Positions 34,341-42,541 of a stretch of DNA of 64,000 nt are shown here, piece after piece. The notes under the pieces were generated by a model. It did not search any database and was not told where the DNA came from. It saw only the letters and a list, made by a program, of their open reading frames with translations. Numbering within the stretch: position 1 is the first letter of the stretch; each line of letters opens with the position of its first letter. Origin of the DNA: Rhizobium sp. P40RR-XXII (lineage in GTDB: Bacteria > Pseudomonadota > Alphaproteobacteria > Rhizobiales > Rhizobiaceae); contig NZ_JABAII010000002.1 in the NCBI RefSeq assembly GCF_012641405.1, positions 496,001-560,000 on the forward strand, given 5' to 3'. Both the position numbers and the translations under genes were made by a program.

Positions 34341-34919
34341 TCAATGCGGCCGCGTAACCGGGCTCGGCGCATCCGGATGGATTTCCGCCGCCATCAGGCC
34401 CTTTTCGCCTGGCCCGAAGCGGACGAGCACCACCTGCCCCGGCCGCAGCTCGGCCAGGCCGAAACGACGCAGCGTTTCCATATGCACGAAAATATCCTCG
34501 GTGCCCTCACCGCGCGTCAGGAAGCCGAAGCCCTTGGTGCGGTTGAACCACTTGACCAGTGCGCGCTCCAGGCCGCTCGTCGCCGTCACCTGCACATGCG
34601 TGCGCACCGGCGGCATCTGCGAGGGATGCACTGCGGTCGACTGATCCATGGAGAGGATCTTGAAGGCCTGATAGCCACGCTCCCTGCGCTGGATCAGCGC
34701 GACGATGCGGGTTCCTTCAAGGATCGTCTGATAACCATCACGGCGCAGACACGTTACATGCAGCAAGACATCCTGCATGCCGTTGTCGGGCACGATAAAA
34801 CCGAATCCCTTGGCGACATCGAACCACTTGACGACGCCTGAGATTTCGATGAGCTCGACGGTATCGCCCGACATCTCCTCGAAGTCGTCAACTCCCTTCG
34901 ATGAAATTCTGTCACCCAT
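34341..34919 (-). CDS. Protein with two cold-shock domains
   Basis: The 192-residue protein has two CSDs. The first, at about 28-90, has [20 protein letters not shown] and [13 protein letters not shown]. The second, at about 120-180, has [20 protein letters not shown] and [13 protein letters not shown]. Both retain the RNP1 motif (KGFGFI/KGFGFL) and a version of RNP2, so both should bind single-stranded nucleic acid. Single CSD proteins are about 70 residues; this double form is common in Rhizobiales. The start at 34919 is [12 protein letters not shown]. Confidence 0.9.
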   Translation of the reverse strand: MGDRISSKGVDDFEEMSGDTVELIEISGVVKWFDVAKGFGFIVPDNGMQDVLLHVTCLRRDGYQTILEGTRIVALIQRRERGYQAFKILSMDQSTAVHPSQMPPVRTHVQVTATSGLERALVKWFNRTKGFGFLTRGEGTEDIFVHMETLRRFGLAELRPGQVVLVRFGPGEKGLMAAEIHPDAPSPVTRPH

Positions 34920-35116
34920 CCTAGCCAGCCCTCGATTACGCGTCACACTGTTACGGTTAACTGATTCCCTGATATCAAGATTAACATCTTGGTAACGGAA
35001 AAGCGCAAGTCCTAGTTTTCGTTTATTCCCACCCTAAGATTACCGCTCCAAGACTTGCGCGAAGCTGGTGCCTCGATCGAAGATCCGGCCAGCTCAACAT
35101 TAAGAGAGGAAATAGA

Positions 35117-35557
35117 ATGCGTTATCTCCATACGATGGTCCGCGTCACCGATCTCGACGCCTCGTTGCATTTTTATAGCACCCTGTTCGGTCTCACTGAA
35201 ACCCGCCGCTACGAGAACGAGAAAGGCCGTTTCACACTCGTGTTCCTTGCAGCGGGCGAGGATGCCGAATCGTCTCGCAGCAACGGTGCCCCCAGCCTGG
35301 AACTGACCTATAACTGGGACCCGGAGGAATATAGCGGCGGGCGCAATTTCGGTCACCTCGCTTATGAAGTCGACGACATCTATGCGACCTGCCAGAAGCT
35401 CATGGACAATGGCATCACCATCAACCGCCCGCCGCGCGACGGTCACATGGCCTTCGTGCGCTCTCCGGACGGCATTTCCATCGAAATCCTGCAGAAGGGC
35501 GACAATCTTCCGTCCGCCGAGCCCTGGTCCTCGATGCCCAATACCGGCTCCTGGTAG
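35117..35557 (+). CDS. gloA: Lactoylglutathione lyase (glyoxalase I)
   Basis: The 146-residue metalloenzyme converts the methylglyoxal-glutathione adduct to S-lactoylglutathione. It shows the N-terminal [20 protein letters not shown] (metal His is nearby, in LHTMVRV), LELTYNW (Glu), [11 protein letters not shown] (His) and the C-terminal [12 protein letters not shown] (Glu). The length is slightly longer than the E. coli enzyme. A GAGAGGAAATAG ribosome-binding region precedes the ATG. Confidence 0.93.
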   Translation: MRYLHTMVRVTDLDASLHFYSTLFGLTETRRYENEKGRFTLVFLAAGEDAESSRSNGAPSLELTYNWDPEEYSGGRNFGHLAYEVDDIYATCQKLMDNGITINRPPRDGHMAFVRSPDGISIEILQKGDNLPSAEPWSSMPNTGSW

Positions 35558-35732
35558 GCGCAAGCTTTCGCGAGGCTTACGGCACGCGCGGAGCCATCCG
35601 TTTCGCGCTTGCCGCCTATGCCCATCCTCCGGCATGCTTGGACGACTCGAAGCATCATGCATCGGATATCGCGCGGTTATCGTTCCCAGTCGACCCGTGC
35701 GGTATCATCGTCCCTCGCAGGAGGCCGTTCCG

Positions 35733-36554
35733 ATGCAAACCTCTTGCAGGGAACGTCCCATGTGCGATCAGCAGATTTTATACGGCGGGAAGAAGCTAGC
35801 AAGCACTATTGCCGTCATCGCGTCATTTGTGATGATCGCGGGCTGCGCGACCACGGCCAAGAAGCCGGTAGAGACATCGGAAGCGGCGCCCGCCGCCCAA
35901 CCGACGGCGGCCGAACAGCTTGCGGCCGACATGAACAACAGGGCCGACGCCCGGCGACGCAAGGCGGATGGCACCTATCGCGACCCTTTGGTGCATAGCG
36001 TCAACGATACGCGCCAGCAGATCGTCGCCCAGCAGAATCAAGCGTTCTATCCCGCCCCGACGGCAGCTCCCGCGGAAGGACAGACTGGCATTGCCGGCCT
36101 GGTGACACAGCCGACCGGCGTCAATGCGAACAGAAGCAGCATCTTTTCAGCTCCGCCGCCGATCGCCGTCAACCCGGACGGGACGCTTGCCAAGACGCAG
36201 CCCGACGGCACACAAGCCATCACGCCGATGATGCACAGCGTCTACAGCACGCCGCCGACAGCGATGCAGACCACGGAGCCGCAGGCTATGGACGCCACAG
36301 GCGTGCCGAACGGCCGCACCTCGGCCGATATGCTGCCGCCGCCCGTCATCCGCAATGCAAGCCCTCCCGCAGCGAATTCGGGGCAGCCGGCTGCGCAGGC
36401 GGCACCCTCGGGCGTCGTGGCTACACCGAACCCTAACGTCCGCGTGTTGAACAGCAAACAGGCAGCGATCCTGGCGCAGTTCGTCGCATCGAAGAACCAG
36501 CCTCAGAACGGCAAGCTGATGGTACAGCCGGTGCAAGGCGCCAACGGCCAGTAG
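35733..36554 (+). CDS. Proline/alanine-rich lipoprotein
   Basis: The 273-residue protein has a lipoprotein signal: LASTIAVIASFVMIAGC with lipobox IAGC at about residues 38-41. The mature part is rich in Ala, Pro, Thr and Gln and mostly disordered, with TAAEQLAADMNNRADARRRK and a C-terminal VLNSKQAAILAQFVASKNQP. I recognise no domain. The ATG at 35733 has GGAGG 8 bases upstream; an in-frame reading that starts earlier overlaps gloA. Confidence 0.72.
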   Translation: MQTSCRERPMCDQQILYGGKKLASTIAVIASFVMIAGCATTAKKPVETSEAAPAAQPTAAEQLAADMNNRADARRRKADGTYRDPLVHSVNDTRQQIVAQQNQAFYPAPTAAPAEGQTGIAGLVTQPTGVNANRSSIFSAPPPIAVNPDGTLAKTQPDGTQAITPMMHSVYSTPPTAMQTTEPQAMDATGVPNGRTSADMLPPPVIRNASPPAANSGQPAAQAAPSGVVATPNPNVRVLNSKQAAILAQFVASKNQPQNGKLMVQPVQGANGQ

Positions 36555-36676
36555 GAAGCCCCTGTTTCCAGGACGCCTTCGATATCGCCGCAAAGCCCTG
36601 TTAAGGCTCGATTATTCGAGAAGACCGGTCGCTTCACCCATCTGTCATTTTTTCCACAAAAAAGCAAAATTGCCGC

Positions 36677-36705
36677 TTGCAGGAATGAAATCACCCCGCT
36701 ATAAG
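36677..36705 (+). promoter_or_regulatory. Promoter of tRNA-Glu copy 1
   Basis: TTGCAG (36677-36682) and TATAAG (36700-36705) are 17 bases apart, with the gene beginning 20 bases after the -10. The same design occurs before copies 2 and 3. Confidence 0.7.
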
Positions 36706-36725
36706 CGCGCCACACAACAGCGCAC

Positions 36726-36800
36726 GCGCCCTTCGTCTATCGGTTAGGACGACAGATTTTCATTCTGTAAAGAGGGGTTCGACTCCCCTAGGGCGTGCCA
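36726..36800 (+). tRNA. tRNA-Glu (UUC), copy 1
   Basis: Acceptor GCGCCCT/AGGGCGT, anticodon loop TTTTCAT giving TTC, T-arm GGGGTTCGACTCCCC, encoded CCA. Identical to copy 3. Confidence 0.95.
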
Positions 36801-36841
36801 CTGTTGTTCTTCTTCCCATTATACATTCATTGAGCTACCGC

Positions 36842-36870
36842 TTGCGGATGCAATAGGCTATTCCTATTTA
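36842..36870 (+). promoter_or_regulatory. Promoter of tRNA-Glu copy 2
   Basis: TTGCGG (36842-36847) and TATTTA (36865-36870), 17 bases apart. The -10 is weaker than in the other copies, and the leader that follows is a fragment of a dispersed repeat (36873-36893). Confidence 0.6.
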
Positions 36871-36872
36871 CA

Positions 36873-36893
36873 GCATGTCGCGCAAAAGTGTGC
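36873..36893 (+). repeat. 21-base repeat fragment in the tRNA-Glu(CUC) leader
   Basis: GCATGTCGCGCAAAAGTGTGC, broken here as GCATGTCGCG plus CAAAAGTGTGC, is present as an exact inverted copy at 59386-59406 upstream of trmFO. Confidence 0.7.
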
Positions 36894-36898
36894 TGCAT

Positions 36899-36973
36899 GC
36901 GCCCTTCGTCTATCGGTTAGGACGACAGATTCTCATTCTGTAAAGAGGGGTTCGACTCCCCTAGGGCGTACCA
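36899..36973 (+). tRNA. tRNA-Glu (CUC), copy 2
   Basis: Same body as copies 1 and 3, but the anticodon loop is TTCTCAT, giving CTC, and the discriminator base is A (GGGCGTACCA) instead of G. It reads GAG codons. Confidence 0.93.
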
Positions 36974-37030
36974 GATCGCGATGGCACAACGTTTTCCACA
37001 ATCACCTCGAAAAATCTTGTCTAGTCATGA

Positions 37031-37062
37031 ATTTTTCTGGGATTTTTCTGGGATTTTTCTCG
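37031..37062. repeat. Period-11 tandem repeat upstream of tRNA-Glu copy 3
   Basis: ATTTTTCTGGG occurs twice exactly (37031-37041, 37042-37052), then a partial third unit ATTTTTCTCG. Its T-runs may also terminate the preceding tRNA transcript. Confidence 0.7.
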
Positions 37063-37071
37063 TTTTTCCGC

Positions 37072-37100
37072 TTGCGGGAATGAAGGGTGCTGACTATAAG
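37072..37100 (+). promoter_or_regulatory. Promoter of tRNA-Glu copy 3
   Basis: TTGCGG (37072-37077) and TATAAG (37095-37100), 17 bases apart, closely matching copy 1, including the shared CTTGC-GGAATGAA stretch. Confidence 0.7.
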
Positions 37101-37113
37101 GGCGCCACAGCAC

Positions 37114-37188
37114 GCGCCCTTCGTCTATCGGTTAGGACGACAGATTTTCATTCTGTAAAGAGGGGTTCGACTCCCCTAGGGCGTGCCA
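37114..37188 (+). tRNA. tRNA-Glu (UUC), copy 3
   Basis: Identical to copy 1, with anticodon TTC and encoded CCA. It is convergent with recJ. Confidence 0.95.
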
Positions 37189-37249
37189 CTGTCCCTCCCC
37201 TCGAAATCGTTGATTTTGCTTCTTTAAGCGACGTTGTGGATGATTTATT

Positions 37250-39055
37250 TCACAGAGCTTTTGCCGCGTCCGTGACGCGAAGCTGCACGCGTCGGCTTCC
37301 CTGCCAGTGATCGGCCCCGAGCGTGCCGGCAACATGGATCTGCACGCCGCGGGAGGACATCAGCAGCTCGCCCAGAGGCGTCTCAGCCGCACGGAAGGCA
37401 ATACCGTCCACCCGGGCGCCATCCTGCGCCTCGAGCGTAATCTTGATATGCGACTGGCCGACAAGACGGGAATCGCGCAGCCTGTGGCTCGGCAGGGCGA
37501 AGACAGGCTGCGGATGGCCCGAGCCATAGGGACCAGCCGTCTCGAGCCTGTCGATGAGCTCCACGGTCGCGCCGCTTGCGCCGAGCGCGCCGTCGATCTT
37601 CAATGTCTCGTTGGCAACGAGCCCGGCTACCTGCTTCTCCGCCTTTTCGGTAAAGAAAGCCCGCAGCTTTCCGAGATTGCTTCGTTCCACCGTCAGGCCG
37701 GCGGCCATGGCGTGGCCACCCCCCTTGACCAGCAGGCCGGCATCGACGGCCGCGCGAACCATGCGCCCCATGTCGAAACCATTGATGGAGCGGCCGGAGC
37801 CCGTGCCCTTGCCGGTCGGATCAAAGGCGATGGCAAAGGCCGGGCGGCGGAACTTGTCCTTGAGGCGCGAGGCGATGAGGCCGACGATCCCCGGATGCCA
37901 GTTCTCGCGCGCCGTAACGACGACGGAGGCGCCGTCGCCATTGCCATATTCCGCCAGCGCCTCGGCCTCGGCTTCCTGCAGCATGGCGGCCTCCATGGCC
38001 TGCCTTTCGCGATTGAGCTCGTCGAGCTTCGCGGCGATCGTTTCCGCCTCGCTGGTATCGTCCAGCGTCAGCAGCCGAGCGCCGAGCGCGGCATCGCCGA
38101 TACGGCCGCCGGCATTGATGCGCGGGCCGATCAGAAAGCCGAAATGATAAGGCGAGACGGGACCGTTGAGACCGGCCTTGCGAAACAGAGCGGCTAGCCC
38201 GAGATTGCCCTGATGACGGGCGGCGATCAGCCCCTTGACGACATAGGCGCGATTGAGGCCCTTCAGCGGCACCACATCGCAAACGGTCGCCAGCGCGACG
38301 ATATCGAGCCAGGCAAGCAGGTCGATCGAACGCACGCGGGAATCGCCGGCCTCGCGCAGCAGCCGCAGCGCCGCGACCAGAACCATGAAGACGACGCCGG
38401 CGGCGCAGAGATGCCCCTGCCCCGACAGATCATCCTCACGGTTGGGATTGACCAGGGCATGGCAATGCGGCAGCTCGTGCGCCACTTGGTGGTGATCGAT
38501 CACGACGACGTCGATATTGCGCGCCCTCGCCGCGTCAAGCGATTCGAAGCTGGTGGAGCCGCAATCGACCGTGACGATTAGCGTCGCGCCATTGTCGATG
38601 AGCTGATTGATGGCTGTGGGATTGGGGCCGTAGCCTTCGAAGATTCGATCGGGAATATAGATGCTGGCCGGAACGCCGAAATGCGTCAGGAAGCGATAGA
38701 TGAGCGCCGAGGAGGCCGCGCCATCGACATCGTAGTCGCCGAAGATCGCGACGGTCTCGCCTTTCCTGACCGCATGCAGAAGACGCTGCGCGGCCTTTTC
38801 GCAATCGGTCAGCAGATGCGGGTCCGGCATCAAGCCACGGATGGTCGGATCGAGGAAGGCCATGGCTTCGTCTTGCCCGACGCCGCGCCCGGCAAGCACG
38901 CGGGCAATCAGCTCGGGCAAGCCATGCGTCTGCGCAATGGCAAGCGCCCTGTTCTGGCCAGCCTGATCGAGCCGGGAAACCCAGCGATTGCCTAACACCG
39001 AGCGCTCCACGCCCAGAAATGCCCGCTGAACTGGATCGACCGGTTGCTCCACCAT
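37250..39055 (-). CDS. recJ: Single-stranded-DNA-specific exonuclease RecJ
   Basis: A 5'-to-3' ssDNA exonuclease used in recombination and mismatch repair. The 601-residue DHH-family protein has motif I FGDYDVDGAASSALIYR, the DHH motif VVVIDHHQ, and the DHHA1 region with GGRIGDAALGARLL and VKGGGHAMAAGLTV. The length is close to E. coli RecJ (577). It lies 53 bases downstream of the hom stop on the same strand, a common rhizobial order. Confidence 0.95.
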   Translation of the reverse strand: MVEQPVDPVQRAFLGVERSVLGNRWVSRLDQAGQNRALAIAQTHGLPELIARVLAGRGVGQDEAMAFLDPTIRGLMPDPHLLTDCEKAAQRLLHAVRKGETVAIFGDYDVDGAASSALIYRFLTHFGVPASIYIPDRIFEGYGPNPTAINQLIDNGATLIVTVDCGSTSFESLDAARARNIDVVVIDHHQVAHELPHCHALVNPNREDDLSGQGHLCAAGVVFMVLVAALRLLREAGDSRVRSIDLLAWLDIVALATVCDVVPLKGLNRAYVVKGLIAARHQGNLGLAALFRKAGLNGPVSPYHFGFLIGPRINAGGRIGDAALGARLLTLDDTSEAETIAAKLDELNRERQAMEAAMLQEAEAEALAEYGNGDGASVVVTARENWHPGIVGLIASRLKDKFRRPAFAIAFDPTGKGTGSGRSINGFDMGRMVRAAVDAGLLVKGGGHAMAAGLTVERSNLGKLRAFFTEKAEKQVAGLVANETLKIDGALGASGATVELIDRLETAGPYGSGHPQPVFALPSHRLRDSRLVGQSHIKITLEAQDGARVDGIAFRAAETPLGELLMSSRGVQIHVAGTLGADHWQGSRRVQLRVTDAAKAL

Positions 39056-39108
39056 CTCTCCTGGAATTTGAGGGCGGCTTCTTTGCGCGATGCGCCGCCG
39101 TTATCAGC

Positions 39109-40428
39109 CTATTCTTTCGGCCGCTCGATACGAATGACCTGCGGTTCGCCGACGAGATAGCCTTCGTTCTTGATTGCCGCAACCGCCTTGCGCACCGAAT
39201 CCTCTGTCGTCGCATGGGTGACGAGGATGATCGTCTGGTGATCGGATGGTGCCAGATGCTGCTTCGAGCGCTGCACGATCGATTCAAGCGAAATATGGTT
39301 TTCCGCCATGCGGGTCGCGACGCTTGCGAAGACGCCGGTGCGGTCGAGAACGGTCAGGCGGATGAAATAACCGCCTTCGTGACTCTGCATCTGCGCCTTG
39401 CGATAGGGTTCGAGCGCCTTGGCGGGATGACCGAGCACCGGCACGCGCTGCTCGCCCGGGCGGCTCTTGGCGATATCGGCGATGTCGCCAAGTACGGACG
39501 AGGCCGTCGCATTGCCACCGGCGCCGGGGCCGACCATCAGCAGTTCACCGAGAATATCGGATTCGATCGCCACGGCATTGGTGACGCCATCGACCTGGGC
39601 GATGACCGAATCAAGCGGCACCATGGTCGGATGCACGCGCTGCTCGATGCCGCTTTCGGTGCGCTGGGCGACGCCCAGCAGCTTGATGCGGTAGCCGAGA
39701 TCGGCAGCGGCGCGGATATCCTCGATGGAGACGTTGGTGATCCCCTCAAGATAGATGTCGTCGGCCGCGATGCGATTGCCAAAGGCGAGCGTCGTCAGGA
39801 TGGCGAGCTTGTGCGCAGTGTCGTTGCCTTCGATATCGAAGGCCGGATCGGCCTCGGCATAGCCGAGACGCTGCGCTTCCTTCAGGCAATCGGCGAAAGA
39901 CAGGCCTTCCTTCTCCATCCGGGTGAGGATGTAGTTGCAGGTGCCGTTCATGATGCCATAGACGCGGGAAATGGTATTCCCGGTCAGCGATTCACGCAGC
40001 GCCTTGATGACCGGAATGCCGCCGGCAACAGCAGCCTCGAAATTGAGAAGGGCGCCCTTCTCTTCCGCAATCTGCGCGAGCTCGACACCGTGATAGGCAA
40101 GCAGCGCCTTGTTGGCGGTGACGACATGAAGGCCGCGTGCAAGCGCCGCGCGCACGGCAGCATTGGCAGCGCCCTCGGAGCCGCCGATCAGCTCGACGAA
40201 GACGTCTATATCGGCCTTCTGCGCGAGGTCGACAGGACCGCCGAACCATTCGATATCGGTAAGATCGATGCCGCGATCCCGCGTGCGATCGCGCGCGGTG
40301 ACGGCGACGATCTTGACGGGACGACCGCAGGTAACGGCAAGCTCGTTAGCGCGGCTCTGGATGATGCGGACCAGCGAAGCACCAACGGTGCCCAAGCCCG
40401 CAATGCCGATTTTGAGGGCATCTGCCAT
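39109..40428 (-). CDS. hom: Homoserine dehydrogenase
   Basis: Reduces aspartate semialdehyde to homoserine, leading to threonine and methionine. The 439 residues comprise an N-terminal NAD(P)-binding domain (IGIAGLGTVGASLVRII), a catalytic domain with GIPVIKALRESLTGNTISRV, YGIMNGTCNYILTRM and EAQRLGYAEADPAFDIEGND, and a C-terminal ACT domain (about 355-439; YFIRLTVLDRTGVFASVATR). The ACT domain suggests feedback inhibition by threonine. The aminotransferase gene lies just upstream. Confidence 0.96.
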   Translation of the reverse strand: MADALKIGIAGLGTVGASLVRIIQSRANELAVTCGRPVKIVAVTARDRTRDRGIDLTDIEWFGGPVDLAQKADIDVFVELIGGSEGAANAAVRAALARGLHVVTANKALLAYHGVELAQIAEEKGALLNFEAAVAGGIPVIKALRESLTGNTISRVYGIMNGTCNYILTRMEKEGLSFADCLKEAQRLGYAEADPAFDIEGNDTAHKLAILTTLAFGNRIAADDIYLEGITNVSIEDIRAAADLGYRIKLLGVAQRTESGIEQRVHPTMVPLDSVIAQVDGVTNAVAIESDILGELLMVGPGAGGNATASSVLGDIADIAKSRPGEQRVPVLGHPAKALEPYRKAQMQSHEGGYFIRLTVLDRTGVFASVATRMAENHISLESIVQRSKQHLAPSDHQTIILVTHATTEDSVRKAVAAIKNEGYLVGEPQVIRIERPKE

Positions 40429-40485
40429 GGAAAATTCCTGATCAGTATTGGGGACGGCAGCCGCGGGAACGGCTGCCGCTCGATA

Positions 40486-41706
40486 TTATGAACGATGAGC
40501 GTTCAGCGAAATAACATTGTGCGTCGTCTCGTCCGCGGAGGAGAGGAAGCGCTTCAGATTACGCGCGGCCTGCCGGATGCGGTGTTCGTTCTCAACGAGC
40601 GCGATGCGAACATAATCATCGCCCTGCTCGCCGAAGCCGATACCAGGGGCGACCGCAATGTCGGCCTTCTCGACCAGAAGCTTGGAAAATTCCAGCGAAC
40701 CGAGATGACGGAACTTTTCCGGAATCTTCGCCCAGGCAAACATCGTTGCCGCCGGCGGCGGTACTTCAAAGCCGGCCTTGCCGAACGTATCGACCAGGAC
40801 GTCGCGGCGGCGCTTGTAAATGCTGCGCACTTCAGCGATGTCGGAGCCGTCGCCGTTCAGCGCATGGGTCGCCGCCACCTGGATCGGCGTGAAGGCGCCA
40901 TAATCGAGATAGGATTTTACCCGCGTCAGGGCCGCAATCAGCCGCTCGTTGCCGACGGCAAAGCCCATGCGCCAGCCGGGCATGGAGAAGGTCTTCGACA
41001 TCGAGGTGAATTCGACCGTCACATCCATCGCACCCGGAACTTCCAGCACCGACGGCGGCGGCACGTCATCGAAATAGATTTCCGAATAGGCTAGATCCGA
41101 AAGCACGATGATATCGTGCTTCTTCGCAAAGGCGACGACTTCCTTGTAGAAATCCAGCGTCGCGACATAGGCCGTCGGATTCGACGGATAGTTCAGGATC
41201 AGCGCCAGCGGCTTCGGGATCGAGTGGCGCACCGCCCGCTCCAGCGGCGGAAAGAAACTGTCGTCCGGCTCGACCGACATGGAGCGGATCACGCCGCCGG
41301 CCATCAGGAAGCCGAAGGCATGGATCGGATAGGTCGGATTCGGGCAAAGGATGACGTCGCCGGGCGCCGTGATCGCCTGCGCCATGTTGGCGAAGCCTTC
41401 CTTGGAGCCGAGGGTGGCGACCACCTGCGTATCCGGATTGAGCTTCACGCCGAACCGGCGGGCATAATAGGCGGCCTGGGCACGGCGAAGGCCGGGAATG
41501 CCCTTGGAGGAGGAATAGCGATGCGTGCGCGGGTCCTGGACCACTTCGCACAGCTTGTCGACGATCGCCTTGGGGGTCGGAAGATCTGGATTGCCCATGC
41601 CGAGGTCGATAATGTCCGCCCCGCCCGCTCGCGCGCTCGCTTTCAAACGATTGACCTGTTCGAAAACGTAGGGCGGCAAACGCCGGACTTTATGAAACTC
41701 TTCCAT
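40486..41706 (-). CDS. PLP-dependent aminotransferase, AlaC/LL-DAP aminotransferase type
   Basis: A 406-residue class I/II aminotransferase. It has IIDLGMGNPDLPTPKAIVDK, the SKGIPGLRRA loop, NYPSNPTAYVA, and the PLP-lysine segment SMSKTFSMPGWRMGF. Homologues are annotated either as alanine transaminase (AlaC) or LL-diaminopimelate aminotransferase; sequence alone does not decide. The start at 41706 (MEEFHKVRRLPPYVF) has GGGGAAAG just upstream, so the ATG at 41718 is less likely. It is co-oriented with hom after 57 bases, which suggests a role in aspartate-family or alanine metabolism. Confidence 0.9.
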   Translation of the reverse strand: MEEFHKVRRLPPYVFEQVNRLKASARAGGADIIDLGMGNPDLPTPKAIVDKLCEVVQDPRTHRYSSSKGIPGLRRAQAAYYARRFGVKLNPDTQVVATLGSKEGFANMAQAITAPGDVILCPNPTYPIHAFGFLMAGGVIRSMSVEPDDSFFPPLERAVRHSIPKPLALILNYPSNPTAYVATLDFYKEVVAFAKKHDIIVLSDLAYSEIYFDDVPPPSVLEVPGAMDVTVEFTSMSKTFSMPGWRMGFAVGNERLIAALTRVKSYLDYGAFTPIQVAATHALNGDGSDIAEVRSIYKRRRDVLVDTFGKAGFEVPPPAATMFAWAKIPEKFRHLGSLEFSKLLVEKADIAVAPGIGFGEQGDDYVRIALVENEHRIRQAARNLKRFLSSADETTHNVISLNAHRS

Positions 41707-41928
41707 TTCTTTCCCCATGGGACAGCGGCCCTCAAAACCGCACTGAAGTTCGTTGATCTTCCGGCCAGCCGCGATACGAACTTGGGACTCGCGGCGCCGT
41801 ATTCATGCTATCTCGAAAGATAAGGTGAATCTTGGGCGGCTATGCACGCAAAGTGCAATTCGCCGGTCAGACACATTCAAATTCGGCCGATCCGAACGCT
41901 TTGCGTCCAAATTGCCTGGAACGCAAGG

Positions 41929-42381
41929 CTAATTCTCCGTCGGGGCCGGCTGGGCGCTGCCCTCTTTCTGAATTTCCTGCAGCGTATCCTGGCCATGTTC
42001 GGCGGCAAGCTTGCGCATCTCGGCGACGCGCTTCTGGTATTCGGCCTCCGATATGGTGCCGGCCTTGCGCTGCGCGCCGAGCGCCGTCAACTGCTTGGCC
42101 ATGTCGCCCGCCTGCTGATCGTTGATCTGCACGTTTGCAGCCGTCGGAGGCGCGTTGAAGGAAGGATAGCCGTCCTTGTAATATTGTTGCGTGCTGGTTT
42201 CCACGACCGGCGTGCCCTTGGCGGGTTTTACGATCACCGCCTCAGGCGGCTGCTTGCGCTTGGCGTAGGCCGCCTTCTCCTCGGGCGTCGAGCAGCCCGC
42301 CAGCGTCAATGCGAGAATCCCGCACATTGCACCGCAGAATACGGAATACCGGTTCAGTCTTGCCACCATGCCGCCGCCCAT
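41929..42381 (-). CDS. Small lipoprotein with SHOCT-like tail
   Basis: The 150-residue protein has a lipoprotein signal (FCGAMCGILALTLAGC, lipobox LAGC). The mature part has a Pro-rich linker and then a helical RKAGTISEAEYQKRVAEMRK segment reminiscent of short C-terminal SHOCT-type oligomerisation helices. I recognise no function. The first ATG at 42381 has GGAAG 6 bases upstream. It is divergent from phaC. Confidence 0.72.
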   Translation of the reverse strand: MGGGMVARLNRYSVFCGAMCGILALTLAGCSTPEEKAAYAKRKQPPEAVIVKPAKGTPVVETSTQQYYKDGYPSFNAPPTAANVQINDQQAGDMAKQLTALGAQRKAGTISEAEYQKRVAEMRKLAAEHGQDTLQEIQKEGSAQPAPTEN

Positions 42382-42541
42382 AATTGTCTTCCTGCGCTAT
42401 TCCTTGCTGTGGGTTGCGACTGTTAAATTTGTCGCAGCAGCAAAGCAAGAGCAGGGTTGCGTTTCATTCGACTTGTATTCCTTTTCCCGCAAGATGTACA
42501 AATGGAAAACAAGACACAAGCTGCCGCCGGGAGGATGATGC

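Noticed and set aside
36726..37188. Three regularly spaced 75-base repeats as a CRISPR-like array
   Set aside because: The repeats are complete tRNA-Glu genes with promoters; spacing is irregular and no cas gene is present.
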